64,000 nucleotides of DNA from Arthrobacter livingstonensis (lineage in GTDB: Bacteria > Actinomycetota > Actinomycetes > Actinomycetales > Micrococcaceae): assembly GCF_003219815.1 (NCBI RefSeq), contig NZ_QJVD01000005.1, positions 1 to 64,000 on the forward strand, written 5' to 3'. The notes under the pieces were generated by a model. It saw nothing but the letters and a program-made list of their open reading frames with translations, had not been told where the DNA came from and searched no databases. The position numbers were made by a program, and so were the translations under genes. Positions 11,479 through 21,478 of this stretch are shown in pieces (the stretch's first letter is position 1; the number at the start of each line of letters is the position of its first letter).

Positions 11479-11828
11479 CACAAAAGTAAAAACCCCGGCA
11501 CCGGAGGCGGTAGCCACGGCGTCGAAGGGCGTTGCACGGCAGGCCGTGAGAGGCAACGGCCTGGGGGTGGGAACCTGCGGTGGAGGTACAACCGAGTACT
11601 CCGGACCCAAATCCAAGTACCCGCCGGTGTTTGCAAGTAGTTCACCACTCTGGCGCGGCCCATCCGGAATCCCTAGGATCGAGATCACCAGGGTCGGCTC
11701 GGGATCGTCGCTTGCGCGGCTTGTCCACACGACCCTGGCCAGGCAGTGCTGCACGGATCTATGAGGAAAAACCTAACTCGGGGGGGTGGCATGTTTCACG
11801 ACATCCATGGCTGTTTGGCGCCGTCAGC
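11479..11828 (+). other. Intergenic region with weak hairpin and possible leader peptide
   Basis: These 350 bases between efeB and the glycosyltransferase fusion hold an 8-bp hairpin, 11540-11547 with 11556-11563, that could end the efeB transcript. ATG at 11761 opens a 23-codon frame whose stop TGA overlaps the ATG at 11829 as ATGA. An internal ATG at 11791 after a run of G would give 13 residues. The overlap suggests a coupled leader peptide, but there is no similarity to judge by. Confidence 0.3.
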
Positions 11829-14573
11829 ATGAGTGGCCGGCAAGAATCCGGGAACACCGCCCTGCTGACGGAGCGTGGAAATGCCGTCACCGGCAGCCCG
11901 TACAGCCGTCCGGCCCGGGCGATCCTGGGCGGGACCAATGTTGACCTGCGCGGTTTCGATGACGCCGTGGCGGAAATCATCTCGGCCGCCAGGCGCCGCC
12001 ACGGGAATCCCCTGGCCGTGGTGTCCGCGAACCTTGACCACGTGTTGCACTTCGGGACGGGCGGCCGATGGGGCGGGACCCTGGAAAAGGCCTCCGCCTT
12101 GGACTGGCTCACCTTGTTGGACGGGGCGCCCCTGCGGGCCAAGGCCACCGCATTGACAGGCCAATCCTGGCCCCGGCTGGCGGGCAGCGACTTGATCCAC
12201 CCGCTATTGGATGAGGCCGAAGCCAATGGATTGCGGGTGGCCTTTCTTGGGGGCTCCGCCCATACCCACCAGTTGCTGAAGAAGCAGCTGCAGGACACCA
12301 GGCCGGCGCTGCGGGTATCCGGCTGGTGGGCCCCCAACAGGGCCGAACTGACCGCCCCGGAGTTCTCCGAGCGGCTGGCAGGGGAGGTGGCACAGTCCGG
12401 AACCGACATGCTGGTGGTGGGGTTGGGCAAACCCCTGCAGGAACTGTGGATAGGGCAGTACGGCGCCTTGACCGGAGCCCCCGTGATGCTGGCTTTCGGG
12501 GCCGTGGTGGATTTTCTGGCCGGCCGGATCAAACGTGCTCCGCAGTCCGTTGCCAATGCCGGAATGGAATGGGCCTGGCGCTTGGCCCTGGAGCCGCGCC
12601 GACTGGCCAACAGGTATCTAGTGCAAGGACCCGAAGCCTATATGCGCATGAACCGGCACAGCAGCCTTTACGAATCCAAGGCAACACCGGCGCAGGGCCT
12701 CCCGGCACCGGTTGTTGCGGCCGCCGGCCAAACTGTACCCGCCCGGGAGAACAGGGCGGTCCGGCAACCGGGCACCTTCGTCGCCCTAGCGGACCTGGCA
12801 GATGTCACAGCGGTGCTTGTCACCTACAACAACGCCGGGGACATCGACCCGCTGCTTCAGTGCCTGCGGGGCGAGGCGGCCACCCAGTCATTGAAGGTGG
12901 TCATTGCCGACAACGGTTCAACGGACGGAACGCTCGAACGGGTCGGTGCCCATGCCGACGTCGTCCTGGTGAAGACCGGCGGAAACCTTGGCTATGCCGG
13001 CGGCATCAATGCCGCCCTTCGCAATGCCGGCGCCCACGGGGACGTGCTGGTCCTAAACCCCGATCTTCGCATCGTCCCTGGCGCCATAGCCGCCCTCCGG
13101 CGCAGACTAGCGGAGTCCGGAGTAGGCATCGTGGTGCCCAAGCTGTTGGATGATGACGGCACCACCTACCCGTCGCTGCGGCGCGAGCCCGGCACCTTAA
13201 AGTCGATGGGCGACGCCCTCATGGGCCAACGGCTGCCGGGACGCCCCGACTGGCTTTCGGAGATTGACTACAACACCGAAAGCTACCATTTCCCCCACAC
13301 CCTCGACTGGGCCACAGGCGCCGCCTTGCTGATTTCCGCTAACGCCGTGGCCGACGTCGGCGACTGGGACGAAAGGTATTTCCTGTATTCGGAAGAAACA
13401 GACTACTGTCGCCGGGTGCGCCAAACCGGCCGCACCATTTGGTTTGAACCGGCAGCCGTCATGTCACACAGTCGGGGAGGTTCCGGGGCGTCCGCCGACT
13501 TGGTGGCACTCATGGCCGTCAACCGTGTTCGCTATGCCCAGGCACATCATTCCAAGGCGTACGCCCGAGCCGTCAGGACCATTGCGGCCGCCGGGGAATT
13601 GGCCCGCATTTACAAGCCCGGAAACCGCAAGGCATTCCTGGCGCTCACGGGGCTGCTTCCTTGGTCTCGGCTCCCCCGCGCCGTTTCGGCGCCAGTCCCG
13701 GCGCAAGGACACCCTTCCGTGCAGGCTGCCGATTTCCCTCCCGGTGCCGTGATCATTCCCGCGCACAACGAGGCCGCGGTGATCGCCAGGACACTGCAAC
13801 CCCTCGCGGCCCTGGCAGAATCGGGCGCCATCGAGGTCATCGTGGCCTGCAACGGCTGCTCGGATGACACCGCCGCCATTGCCGCACGGTTCCCCGGCGT
13901 CTCCGTGCTGGACCTGCCCGAACCATCCAAGACGGGTGCCCTGAATGCGGCCGACGCCATGTGTTCGCGCTGGCCCCGCTTGTATCTGGATGCCGACATT
14001 GAGATGACCGCCGGTGCACTCGCCACGGTGTTTGAGCATTTGGCCGGCCCGGGCGCGCTGGCGGCCCGGCCGGCATTCCGCTACGACACCAGTGGCGCGG
14101 ACCCCATCGTACGGGCCTACTACCGGACCCGGCTGCGAATCCCGGACATGAGCGAACATCTTTGGGGAGCAGGGGCCTACGGCGTCAGCGCCGAAGGCCA
14201 CAGGCGCTTCGGGCAGTTTCCCGCGGCCACCGGGGATGACGCCTACGTGGACTCGCTGTTTGGTCCCCACGAGAAGGCCATCCTGGCGACAACTCCCGTG
14301 GTGGTGCGAACCCCCAAATCGGCACAGGAATTACTGAAGACCCTGCAGCGCGTTTACCGCGGAAATCGCGATCTTCAACTGGGCCAAAGCCGTGGCTCGG
14401 CCCTCGGAACTCTGGCGAGAACGGCCACCGGGCCCCAGGCTTTGGTGGACGCCGGAATCTATGCCTCCATTGCGGTGCTGGGCAAATTGCGGAATGGAAA
14501 ATCATTGACAACATCCGGTGGTTGGGACCGGGACGAAAGCAGCCGTGGAGCCCTTGATCGCGAAACCAAGTAA
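11829..14573 (+). CDS. Three-domain glycosyltransferase fusion: WecG/TagA/CpsF + GT2 + GT2
   Basis: One open frame of 914 residues contains three transferase domains. Residues about 30-265 are WecG/TagA/CpsF (GT26), with LGGTNVDLR, LVVGLGKPLQELWI and LAFGAVVDFLAGRIKRAP. Residues about 324-600 form a GT2 domain like rhamnosyltransferases: AVLVTYNNAGDI, IADNGSTDGT, GGNLGYAGGINAALR and the DxD-like VLNPDL. Residues about 636-890 form a second GT2 domain: VIIPAHNEAAVIARTL, VACNGCSDDT and LYLDADIEMT. No membrane helices are evident, so it is probably cytoplasmic or peripheral. ATG 11829 overlaps a short upstream frame and has only a weak ribosome site. Given rhamnose genes 4 kb away, transfer of rhamnose by the middle domain is a reasonable guess, not shown. 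Confidence 0.85.
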   Translation: MSGRQESGNTALLTERGNAVTGSPYSRPARAILGGTNVDLRGFDDAVAEIISAARRRHGNPLAVVSANLDHVLHFGTGGRWGGTLEKASALDWLTLLDGAPLRAKATALTGQSWPRLAGSDLIHPLLDEAEANGLRVAFLGGSAHTHQLLKKQLQDTRPALRVSGWWAPNRAELTAPEFSERLAGEVAQSGTDMLVVGLGKPLQELWIGQYGALTGAPVMLAFGAVVDFLAGRIKRAPQSVANAGMEWAWRLALEPRRLANRYLVQGPEAYMRMNRHSSLYESKATPAQGLPAPVVAAAGQTVPARENRAVRQPGTFVALADLADVTAVLVTYNNAGDIDPLLQCLRGEAATQSLKVVIADNGSTDGTLERVGAHADVVLVKTGGNLGYAGGINAALRNAGAHGDVLVLNPDLRIVPGAIAALRRRLAESGVGIVVPKLLDDDGTTYPSLRREPGTLKSMGDALMGQRLPGRPDWLSEIDYNTESYHFPHTLDWATGAALLISANAVADVGDWDERYFLYSEETDYCRRVRQTGRTIWFEPAAVMSHSRGGSGASADLVALMAVNRVRYAQAHHSKAYARAVRTIAAAGELARIYKPGNRKAFLALTGLLPWSRLPRAVSAPVPAQGHPSVQAADFPPGAVIIPAHNEAAVIARTLQPLAALAESGAIEVIVACNGCSDDTAAIAARFPGVSVLDLPEPSKTGALNAADAMCSRWPRLYLDADIEMTAGALATVFEHLAGPGALAARPAFRYDTSGADPIVRAYYRTRLRIPDMSEHLWGAGAYGVSAEGHRRFGQFPAATGDDAYVDSLFGPHEKAILATTPVVVRTPKSAQELLKTLQRVYRGNRDLQLGQSRGSALGTLARTATGPQALVDAGIYASIAVLGKLRNGKSLTTSGGWDRDESSRGALDRETK

Positions 14574-14828
14574 TCCAAATAGCAATCCAAGTAGCGGTTT
14601 CCAAAAAATTGCGTAGGCCACCACTCTGGTGGGACTCCGCATGTCAGCTTAGAGTCCAAAGTGTCTTTTCGCAGTTGTGATGATTGCGCACCTTGCAGGC
14701 ATTGCCCATGTTCGGAAGGCCGATATGAGGTTCCGGGACAAGGGAATAACAAAGCTTTTTTGAGCACGAAAATGCGTTGCCGAAACCGTTCAGTAATTGG
14801 GTCTCGACTTACGTTTGGCAGAAGCTAA

Positions 14829-14834
14829 TACGAT
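14829..14834 (+). promoter_or_regulatory. -10 element before the giant secreted protein gene
   Basis: TACGAT precedes the RBS AGGGG (14837-14841) and ATG 14848. TCGACT about 19 bases upstream is a possible -35. The preceding 14574-14823 region is relatively AT-rich and holds no gene; only a small hairpin (CCACC..GGTGG) is visible in it. Confidence 0.4.
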
Positions 14835-14847
14835 TTAGGGGTCAATA

Positions 14848-17800
14848 ATGAGGGTGCCAAGAATCCTTGCCGGGTCCAAACTGATTCGGCATGCCGTCCT
14901 ACCCACCATTCTGGCGATGCTGCTGGTGGGACTTCCGGCTGTGGCAGACCACGGTCTTGGCACCATCACAGTGGCCCAAGCGGCCGCCGATCCGTGCGCC
15001 CCCCTGTTGAATGCAGTCGCCTGCGAAAATTCCAAGGCGGGCTCCCCAAGAAGCGAGTGGACCGTATCCGGGGCAGGAGACGCAACGATCCAGGGCTACG
15101 GCGTTGCTATGAGCGTCAATGTCGGGGAAACCGAACAGTTCAAGGTCAAAACGACGGCGGCAGCCTACCGCATCGACATCTACCGGCTCGGATACTACCA
15201 GGGGCTCGGTGCACGCAAAGTGGCCGCAGGCATCCTGCCGACGGCAACGCTGCCCCAAACCCAACCCGCGTGCCAACAATTCTCCGACACAGGACTCGTT
15301 GACTGCGGCAATTGGGCGGTTTCGGCATCGTGGACGGTCCCGTCAACGGCTGTGTCCGGCGTTTATCTTGCCCGTCTGGTCCGGACAGATAACAGTGGCG
15401 CCTCCATCATCCCCTTTGTGGTTCGCAACGACGCCAGCACCTCCGACGTCGTCTTCCAAACCTCCGACGAGACGTGGCAGGCCTACAACACCTACGGCGG
15501 CAACAGCCTCTATCAATGCACCGTATCCTGCCCGCCGGGTAATCCGGAGGCCTACAAGGCCGCATTCAAAGTCTCCTACAACAGGCCCTTCAACTCGGCA
15601 GCCGACGATCAGGACCGAAGCTGGGTCACCTACGCCGAAATTCCCATGATTATGTTCATGGAACAAAACGGTTACGACGTCAGCTACATTTCGGGGCTCG
15701 ACACCGGCACCCGCGGGAACCTGCTTCTGAACCACAAGACGTTTCTTTCCGTGGGACACGACGAATATTGGTCGGGCCAGCAACGCACAAATGTGGAGAA
15801 CGCCCGGGACCACGGCGTGAACTTGGCGTTCTTCAGCGGAAATGAAGTCTTTTGGCGAACACGTTGGGAACCCAGCAAGGCCGGGACGGTCACGGCCAAC
15901 AGGACCTTGGTGGCCTACAAGGACACCCACTTCAACGCGCCCACTGATCCCGTCGAGTGGACGGGATCTTGGGTTGACCCTCGATACGGAACCGCAACGG
16001 GCGGCGGCAACCCGCAAAATGCCCTCACCGGCCAGCTATTCCTGGTGAACACCGGGACGACCGACATCGTGGTCCCGGCCGACTATGCCAAGCTGCGCTT
16101 GTGGCGTTCCACGGACATCGCCAACTTGACCGGAACCCAGAGCAAGACCCTGGGAGCCGGGCTTGGGACCCTTGGTTATGAGTGGGATGTTGATGCCGAC
16201 GACGGATTCCGGCCAGCCGGCTTGATCCGCATGTCATCAACCACCTTCACCGCACCGGAGGTGTTTACGGACTATGGCTCCAACGTGGCCCCCGGTACGG
16301 TGACACACAACCTGACCCTGTACAAGGCAAACAGCGGGGCATTGGTATTCGGGGCCGGAACCGTCCAGTGGTCGTGGGGGCTGAACAACTTCACAACAGG
16401 TGGCAACACCGACCTGAACATGCAACAAGCAACCGTCAACCTCTTCGCAGACATGCAGACCCAGCCGGCAACGCCCATGGTCGGATTGGTCCTGAGCGGA
16501 CCCTCCACCGACACGGTGGCACCAACGTCCACAGTAACCTCCCCTGCCGCCGGCAGCGCCATCGCGGACGGTGCCACCATAACAATCACTGGCACCGCCA
16601 CAGACACCGGCGGCGGCGTGGTTGCCGGCGTCGAGGTCTCCACCGACGGCGGAACAACCTGGCACCCGGCCACCGGCACGACAAATTGGTCATATAAATG
16701 GGACGCCGCGCACGGCTATCCCGGAACCACCATCAAGGTCCGGGCCTCAGATGACAGCGGCAATGTGGAGCAACCGGGCGCAGGACGTGCCTTGGGCGTC
16801 AACTGCCCTTGCAGCCTCAAGGGCCTCGGAGCAACCCCTGCCGTCCCCGATTCCGGCGACACGAGTGCCACCGAGGTCGGTGCCAAGTTCACCTCTGACG
16901 TCAATGGAACCCTGTCCGGTGTCCGTTTCTACAAGGCGACAGCCAACAAGGGCACCCACATTGGAAATGTCTGGTCCTCCTCGGGCGCATTGCTGGCCAC
17001 TGCCACCTTCACGGGAGAATCGGCCAGCGGCTGGCAAACGGCGACGTTCAGTAAACCGTTGGCCGTCACGGCAAACACCTCCTACGTGGTTTCCTACTTC
17101 GCGCCCCAGGGGCACTACACGCAGGACTCCGGATACTTCTATCCAAACCCGTCACCATTTCCTGCCGGCAGCGGCAGCGTGGACAGCCCACCCTTGCATT
17201 TCCCCAGGAGCACGTCGTCCAACCCCAACGGTTTCTACGCTTACTCCAGCTCGTCAAGGTTCCCCGACAGCGTTTATCAGGCGGAATATTACTGGGTGGA
17301 TGTGATCTTCAACCCCACTGTCGCGGCAGCCCCGGCAGTCTCGACCACCGCCCCGGCCAGCAACGCAACGGGAGTGGCCCTGGCAGCCCAGGCCGCGGCA
17401 ACCTTCAACCAGGCCGTGACCGCATCAAGCGTCACGTTCACACTGAAGGACCCCACGGGTGCCTCCGTGCCCGGAGCCACCAACTACACCGCAGCCACCA
17501 ACACCGCCACCTTCACCCCGACTTCGGCGCTTGCCTACAGCACCGCCTACACGGCCACGATCTCCGGCGCCACCAACGCCACCGGCCAAACCATGACAGC
17601 ACCCTATTCGTGGACCTTCACCACGGTGGCACCGCCACCACCACCCACCGTCACCACCACGACACCGGCAAACAACGCAGGAAACGCCGCCATTGCCGCA
17701 CCTGCCACAGCAACCTTTAGCCAGGCCGTGACAGCTGCCAGCGTCACGTTCACACTGAAGGACCCCTCGGGTGCCTCCGTGCCCGGAGCCACCAACTACA

Positions 17801-19866
17801 CCGCAGCCACCAACACCGCCACCTTCACCCCGACCTCGGCGCTTGCCTACAGCACCGCCTACACGGCCACGATCTCCGGCGCCACCAACGCCACCGGCCA
17901 AACCATGGCTTCTCCCTACAGTTGGACATTCACCACGGTGGCACCGCCACCACCACCCACCGTCTCCACCACGACACCGGCAAACAACGCAGGAAACGCC
18001 GCCGTCTTAACGACGCCCACAGCGGTCTTCAACACCAGTGTTGTCGCCGCAAGCATCTCCTTCACGCTCACCGACCCTGCCGGCGCCGCCGTCACCGGAT
18101 CGGGCAGCTACACCACAGCCACCAACAGCGCCACCTTCACGCCGTCTGCTGCGCTGGCTTACAGCTCCACCTACACGGCCACGGTCTCCGGCGCCACCAA
18201 CGCCACCGGTCAATCCATGGCTTCTCCCTACAGTTGGACATTCACCACGGTGGCAGCACCACCACCGCCCACCGTCACCACCACGACGCCGGCAAACAAC
18301 GCGACGGGGGCCACTCCGGCTACGGCACCGACAGCCACCTTTAGCCAGGCAGTGGCATCCAACAGCGTGGTGTTTACGCTCAAGGATCCTGCAGGGGTTT
18401 CCGTACCGGGCACCACCAGCTACGTGGCCGCAACGAACACCGCCACATTCACGCCATCGGCTGCTTTGGCTTTCAGCAGCAGCTACACGGCAACCATTTC
18501 CGGCGCCACAAACACCACCGGCCAAACCATGACTTCTCCCTACAGTTGGACATTCACCACTTCTGCGGCCTCAGTCTGCCCGTGCAGCATCTTCAGCAGT
18601 ACGGCGACACCTTCGACTGTCAATACTGCTGACGGAAGCGCTGTCCAGCTCGGCATGAAGTTCCGCTCCGACGTCCCGGGAAACGTCACCGGCATCCGCT
18701 TCTACAAAGGCAGTTCCAACACCGGCTCCCACACCGGCTACCTCTGGTCGGGCACCGGCTCCCTGCTTGGCTCCCTGACGTTCACCAATGAGACGGCCAG
18801 TGGTTGGCAGCAGGCGAACTTCACGTCCCCTGTCGCGATCGCAGCGAACACCACATACGTTGTGACGTACTACGCACCCAACGGTTTCTATTCTTCCAAC
18901 GGCAACTACTTTGCCGCCGCCGTCGACAAGGGTCCCCTTCATGCCCTCGCGGATGGCACGGACGGGGGCAACGGGGTCTACAGGTACGGCAATGCTGCTT
19001 TCCCAACGGCTACGTGGAACAAAACCAATTACTGGGTGGATGTCGTCATGACCGCCACATCGCTTCCAGCGCCAGCCGTCACCGATACATTGCCTGCGAA
19101 CAATGCGGTTGGAAATTCCTCGAGCACGACCCCGACGGCGACATTCAACCAGGCTGTGACTCCGTCCAGCTTGACCTTCACCCTGAAGGACGCCGCAGGG
19201 ACAACCGTGCCCGGAACGACTTCCTACCTCACGGCCACCAACACCGCGAAGTTTGCCCCGTCGTCGGCCTTGGCGTTCAACACCACCTACACGGCCACGG
19301 TCTCCGGTGCCACCAACAGCACCGGGCAATCCATGGCCGCACCCTACAGTTGGTCATTCACCACCACCGCGGCCGAGCTGTGCCCCTGCAGCGTGTTCAG
19401 TTCAACCGAGGTCCCGGACACGATTGCAGATGGTGATCCCCAGGCCGTGCAGGTGGGCATGAAATTCCGTTCCGACGTCGCCGGCCTGGTTACGGGTGTC
19501 CGCTTCTACAAGGCCGCCAGCAACACCGGGGTGCATACGGGCTACCTGTGGTCGGGAACAGGCTCGCTCCTGGGATCCGTGACCTTCTCCAATGAAACGG
19601 CCACAGGCTGGCAACAGGCCAGCTTTGACACGGCCGTGCCCATCGCGGCCAACACCACCTACGTGGTCTCCTATTTCGCCCCCGCCGGCCACTACTCTTC
19701 CAACGGCGCGTTCTTCACCACGGCCGTGACCAACGGGCATCTCCAAGGACTGGCCAACGGAACCGACGGTCCCAACGGCGTGTATCGCTACGGCGATTCC
19801 GCATTCCCCACGGGCAGCTACAACAGCTCCAACTACTGGGTCGACGTCACGATGGCAGCGGGCTAG
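14848..19866 (+). CDS. Giant secreted multidomain protein: DMFase-beta-like, Ig-like repeats, three DUF4082 domains
   Basis: This protein of 1672 residues has a signal peptide cleaved near AQAAA (residue about 46). Residues 60-545 resemble the N,N-dimethylformamidase beta-subunit-like domain found in large secreted actinobacterial proteins (IDIYRLGYYQGLGAR, FLSVGHDEYWS, FFSGNEVFWR). An Ig-like domain follows at about 550-645, then DUF4082 at about 652-830. Four SbsA-type Big_5 repeats span about 830-1240, then come DUF4082 (1243-1404), another Big_5 (1410-1508) and DUF4082 (1511-1672). Each DUF4082 begins with CPCS and contains GVRFYKA-like and YWVDV segments. AGGGG before ATG supports the start. 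The enzymatic activity is unknown. Extracellular binding or modification of carbohydrate is inferred from domain company and position beside the EPS genes. Confidence 0.85.
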   Translation: MRVPRILAGSKLIRHAVLPTILAMLLVGLPAVADHGLGTITVAQAAADPCAPLLNAVACENSKAGSPRSEWTVSGAGDATIQGYGVAMSVNVGETEQFKVKTTAAAYRIDIYRLGYYQGLGARKVAAGILPTATLPQTQPACQQFSDTGLVDCGNWAVSASWTVPSTAVSGVYLARLVRTDNSGASIIPFVVRNDASTSDVVFQTSDETWQAYNTYGGNSLYQCTVSCPPGNPEAYKAAFKVSYNRPFNSAADDQDRSWVTYAEIPMIMFMEQNGYDVSYISGLDTGTRGNLLLNHKTFLSVGHDEYWSGQQRTNVENARDHGVNLAFFSGNEVFWRTRWEPSKAGTVTANRTLVAYKDTHFNAPTDPVEWTGSWVDPRYGTATGGGNPQNALTGQLFLVNTGTTDIVVPADYAKLRLWRSTDIANLTGTQSKTLGAGLGTLGYEWDVDADDGFRPAGLIRMSSTTFTAPEVFTDYGSNVAPGTVTHNLTLYKANSGALVFGAGTVQWSWGLNNFTTGGNTDLNMQQATVNLFADMQTQPATPMVGLVLSGPSTDTVAPTSTVTSPAAGSAIADGATITITGTATDTGGGVVAGVEVSTDGGTTWHPATGTTNWSYKWDAAHGYPGTTIKVRASDDSGNVEQPGAGRALGVNCPCSLKGLGATPAVPDSGDTSATEVGAKFTSDVNGTLSGVRFYKATANKGTHIGNVWSSSGALLATATFTGESASGWQTATFSKPLAVTANTSYVVSYFAPQGHYTQDSGYFYPNPSPFPAGSGSVDSPPLHFPRSTSSNPNGFYAYSSSSRFPDSVYQAEYYWVDVIFNPTVAAAPAVSTTAPASNATGVALAAQAAATFNQAVTASSVTFTLKDPTGASVPGATNYTAATNTATFTPTSALAYSTAYTATISGATNATGQTMTAPYSWTFTTVAPPPPPTVTTTTPANNAGNAAIAAPATATFSQAVTAASVTFTLKDPSGASVPGATNYTAATNTATFTPTSALAYSTAYTATISGATNATGQTMASPYSWTFTTVAPPPPPTVSTTTPANNAGNAAVLTTPTAVFNTSVVAASISFTLTDPAGAAVTGSGSYTTATNSATFTPSAALAYSSTYTATVSGATNATGQSMASPYSWTFTTVAAPPPPTVTTTTPANNATGATPATAPTATFSQAVASNSVVFTLKDPAGVSVPGTTSYVAATNTATFTPSAALAFSSSYTATISGATNTTGQTMTSPYSWTFTTSAASVCPCSIFSSTATPSTVNTADGSAVQLGMKFRSDVPGNVTGIRFYKGSSNTGSHTGYLWSGTGSLLGSLTFTNETASGWQQANFTSPVAIAANTTYVVTYYAPNGFYSSNGNYFAAAVDKGPLHALADGTDGGNGVYRYGNAAFPTATWNKTNYWVDVVMTATSLPAPAVTDTLPANNAVGNSSSTTPTATFNQAVTPSSLTFTLKDAAGTTVPGTTSYLTATNTAKFAPSSALAFNTTYTATVSGATNSTGQSMAAPYSWSFTTTAAELCPCSVFSSTEVPDTIADGDPQAVQVGMKFRSDVAGLVTGVRFYKAASNTGVHTGYLWSGTGSLLGSVTFSNETATGWQQASFDTAVPIAANTTYVVSYFAPAGHYSSNGAFFTTAVTNGHLQGLANGTDGPNGVYRYGDSAFPTGSYNSSNYWVDVTMAAG
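17337..18570 (+). repeat. Four tandem Big_5-encoding DNA repeats, about 312-bp period
   Basis: The first two units are nearly identical at DNA level: the text starting GTCACGTTCACACTGAAGG at 17431 recurs at 17743, an offset of exactly 104 codons. Units three and four are more diverged, and a fifth copy lies at about 19075-19370. All keep the frame, with the ending YSWTFTT and the linker PPPPP. Near-identity of the first pair points to recent duplication or gene conversion, and the array can change length by recombination. Confidence 0.9.
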
Positions 19867-19888
19867 GGCCCAAGGTCCGGTTCAGGAG

Positions 19889-21313
19889 ATGAGAAGATTC
19901 GCCACCGGGAAGCGGCTGTTGGGGGTTCTCATTGTCATCGCAATGATCCTGCCCGGGTGTTCAGCGCAGCGGCCCTCCCCGCCTTCTGAGGAGTCTTCCG
20001 CCTCCCAGGACAAGCGTGCCCAGGCCGACCCGGAAATCCTGCAGGCAGTGGACGGATTGGGAGTGAACGCCAACGTCCACAGCTGGAACAACGGTGAACT
20101 CAAACCGGCAATCGACACCATCGCGCAAATGGGGCCTCTAACGTGGCGGGTCATTGTCGAACGGGCCGACTGGGAGCCCGTGAGGCATGGCACGGACGCT
20201 TCGGTATTTGATTGGGACTACTATGAAAAGATCTACACCGCCGGCAAAATGGCCGACCTTTTCAGCACGATCGCCTACATCAATTCCAAACCGGGCCAAA
20301 AGGTCAGCGTCAACGTCATGGGTGGCGTGCCGCAGTGGATGGGAGGCACCGAGATCAAGCCCGAGTTTGAAGACTACTGGGTGCGAATGATCGCCTCCAT
20401 GGTGTATTTCGCTCGCGAAAACCGCAAGTTGGACTTCACCTTGCTAAGCCCCTTGAACGAGACGGACTTGAATGGGATTGAGGGTCCCCTGGTCGGCCCC
20501 GAACAGTATGTCCGCCTCATGCACAAGCTCTCGGATGCTCTGGACAAACTAGGCCTTTCAGACATCCGTTTTGTCGGACCGGACACCGCAAATGCGGACA
20601 AGGCCGTCCAGGAGTATTTGCCCCCCATGTCCAAGGACCGCGTTGTCATGGACCGGACAGTGCATTTTGGCATCCACAGCTATGACGGTACGACCGCAAA
20701 CGCGGCGAAACCGTTGGGCAACGCCGCCTCGTCCCCGACCAACGTGTGGGTTACCGAATTTGCCGGACCGTGTCCGGGGTGTGACGACGGCGCGCCCAAT
20801 CCGGGGAACTGGGACACAGCCCAAGACACTGCAGGACTGGCTATCAGCTTGCTCCGCAGCGGCGTGTCGGGACTTCAGTTCTACGACGCATGGGATGGCT
20901 ACTATGAACACCATGGAAGCGTCGGATACTGGGGGCTGCTGGCCTACGATGAAGCGTCGCACAGCTACTCACCCCGAAAGAACTACTATGTCCTGCGCCA
21001 GCTCTTTGAGTTCGTCCGTCCAGGTTCACATCTCATCGACTGCACCAGCAGCGTGCAAGACGTGCAACTTGTCTGTCTACTGGAGCCCGGCACCTCGCAG
21101 CTGGTTATCTATGGATCCAACGCTGGCAATCGGAAGGCCACAGTCCAGATAAGTGCGCCTGCCGCGGATGCGGCCGCGGACGTGTCCTTCTCCCAGACCG
21201 ATGCAACATCGAACTTGGTGTCGAATCCCAATGTCGGCTTCGCCAACGGAAGCACCAGCGTCGTCGTCGCTCCCCGCAGTGTCTTCACCTTGGCAAGCCA
21301 ACCGGGCCGCTAG
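19889..21313 (+). CDS. Lipoprotein glycoside hydrolase (GH-A clan, GH30/GH39-like)
   Basis: This 474-residue protein has a lipoprotein signal, with the lipobox LPGC at residues 21-24 followed by a Ser/Glu-rich linker. The body is TIM-barrel-like: SPLNETDL places a candidate acid/base glutamate at residue 191, and VWVTEFAGP a candidate nucleophile at residue 290. This spacing fits retaining clan GH-A glycosidases. A small beta domain follows at about 390-474. It is presumably anchored outside the membrane and acts on a surface polysaccharide; the substrate is unknown. It begins 22 bases after the giant protein gene, so it is likely co-transcribed. AGGAG abuts the ATG directly, so initiation may depend on coupling. 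Confidence 0.75.
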   Translation: MRRFATGKRLLGVLIVIAMILPGCSAQRPSPPSEESSASQDKRAQADPEILQAVDGLGVNANVHSWNNGELKPAIDTIAQMGPLTWRVIVERADWEPVRHGTDASVFDWDYYEKIYTAGKMADLFSTIAYINSKPGQKVSVNVMGGVPQWMGGTEIKPEFEDYWVRMIASMVYFARENRKLDFTLLSPLNETDLNGIEGPLVGPEQYVRLMHKLSDALDKLGLSDIRFVGPDTANADKAVQEYLPPMSKDRVVMDRTVHFGIHSYDGTTANAAKPLGNAASSPTNVWVTEFAGPCPGCDDGAPNPGNWDTAQDTAGLAISLLRSGVSGLQFYDAWDGYYEHHGSVGYWGLLAYDEASHSYSPRKNYYVLRQLFEFVRPGSHLIDCTSSVQDVQLVCLLEPGTSQLVIYGSNAGNRKATVQISAPAADAAADVSFSQTDATSNLVSNPNVGFANGSTSVVVAPRSVFTLASQPGR

Positions 21314-21478
21314 TCCCAGAGCAGCACTCGACGTGCGCTGTTCGTGCGGAGGCCCGCCTGTTGCCCAGGGGAAATCAACCATCCAAATGTGACGGTGGGC
21401 ACACCACCACATGTTACGATTTGATCACGGGGGGATGCTGCCTAGGTCTAATCGACTACCACTCAGGACAATCCCAAA

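Noticed and set aside
17337-19370. CRISPR-like or tandem repeat array
   Set aside because: The repeats are in frame within a coding sequence and encode Ig-like domains; there are no spacers or cas genes in the window.
14848-19866. Long frames on other strands inside the giant gene
   Set aside because: They repeat with the Big_5 DNA units and have skewed Thr/Pro/Arg content, so they are by-products of codon bias.
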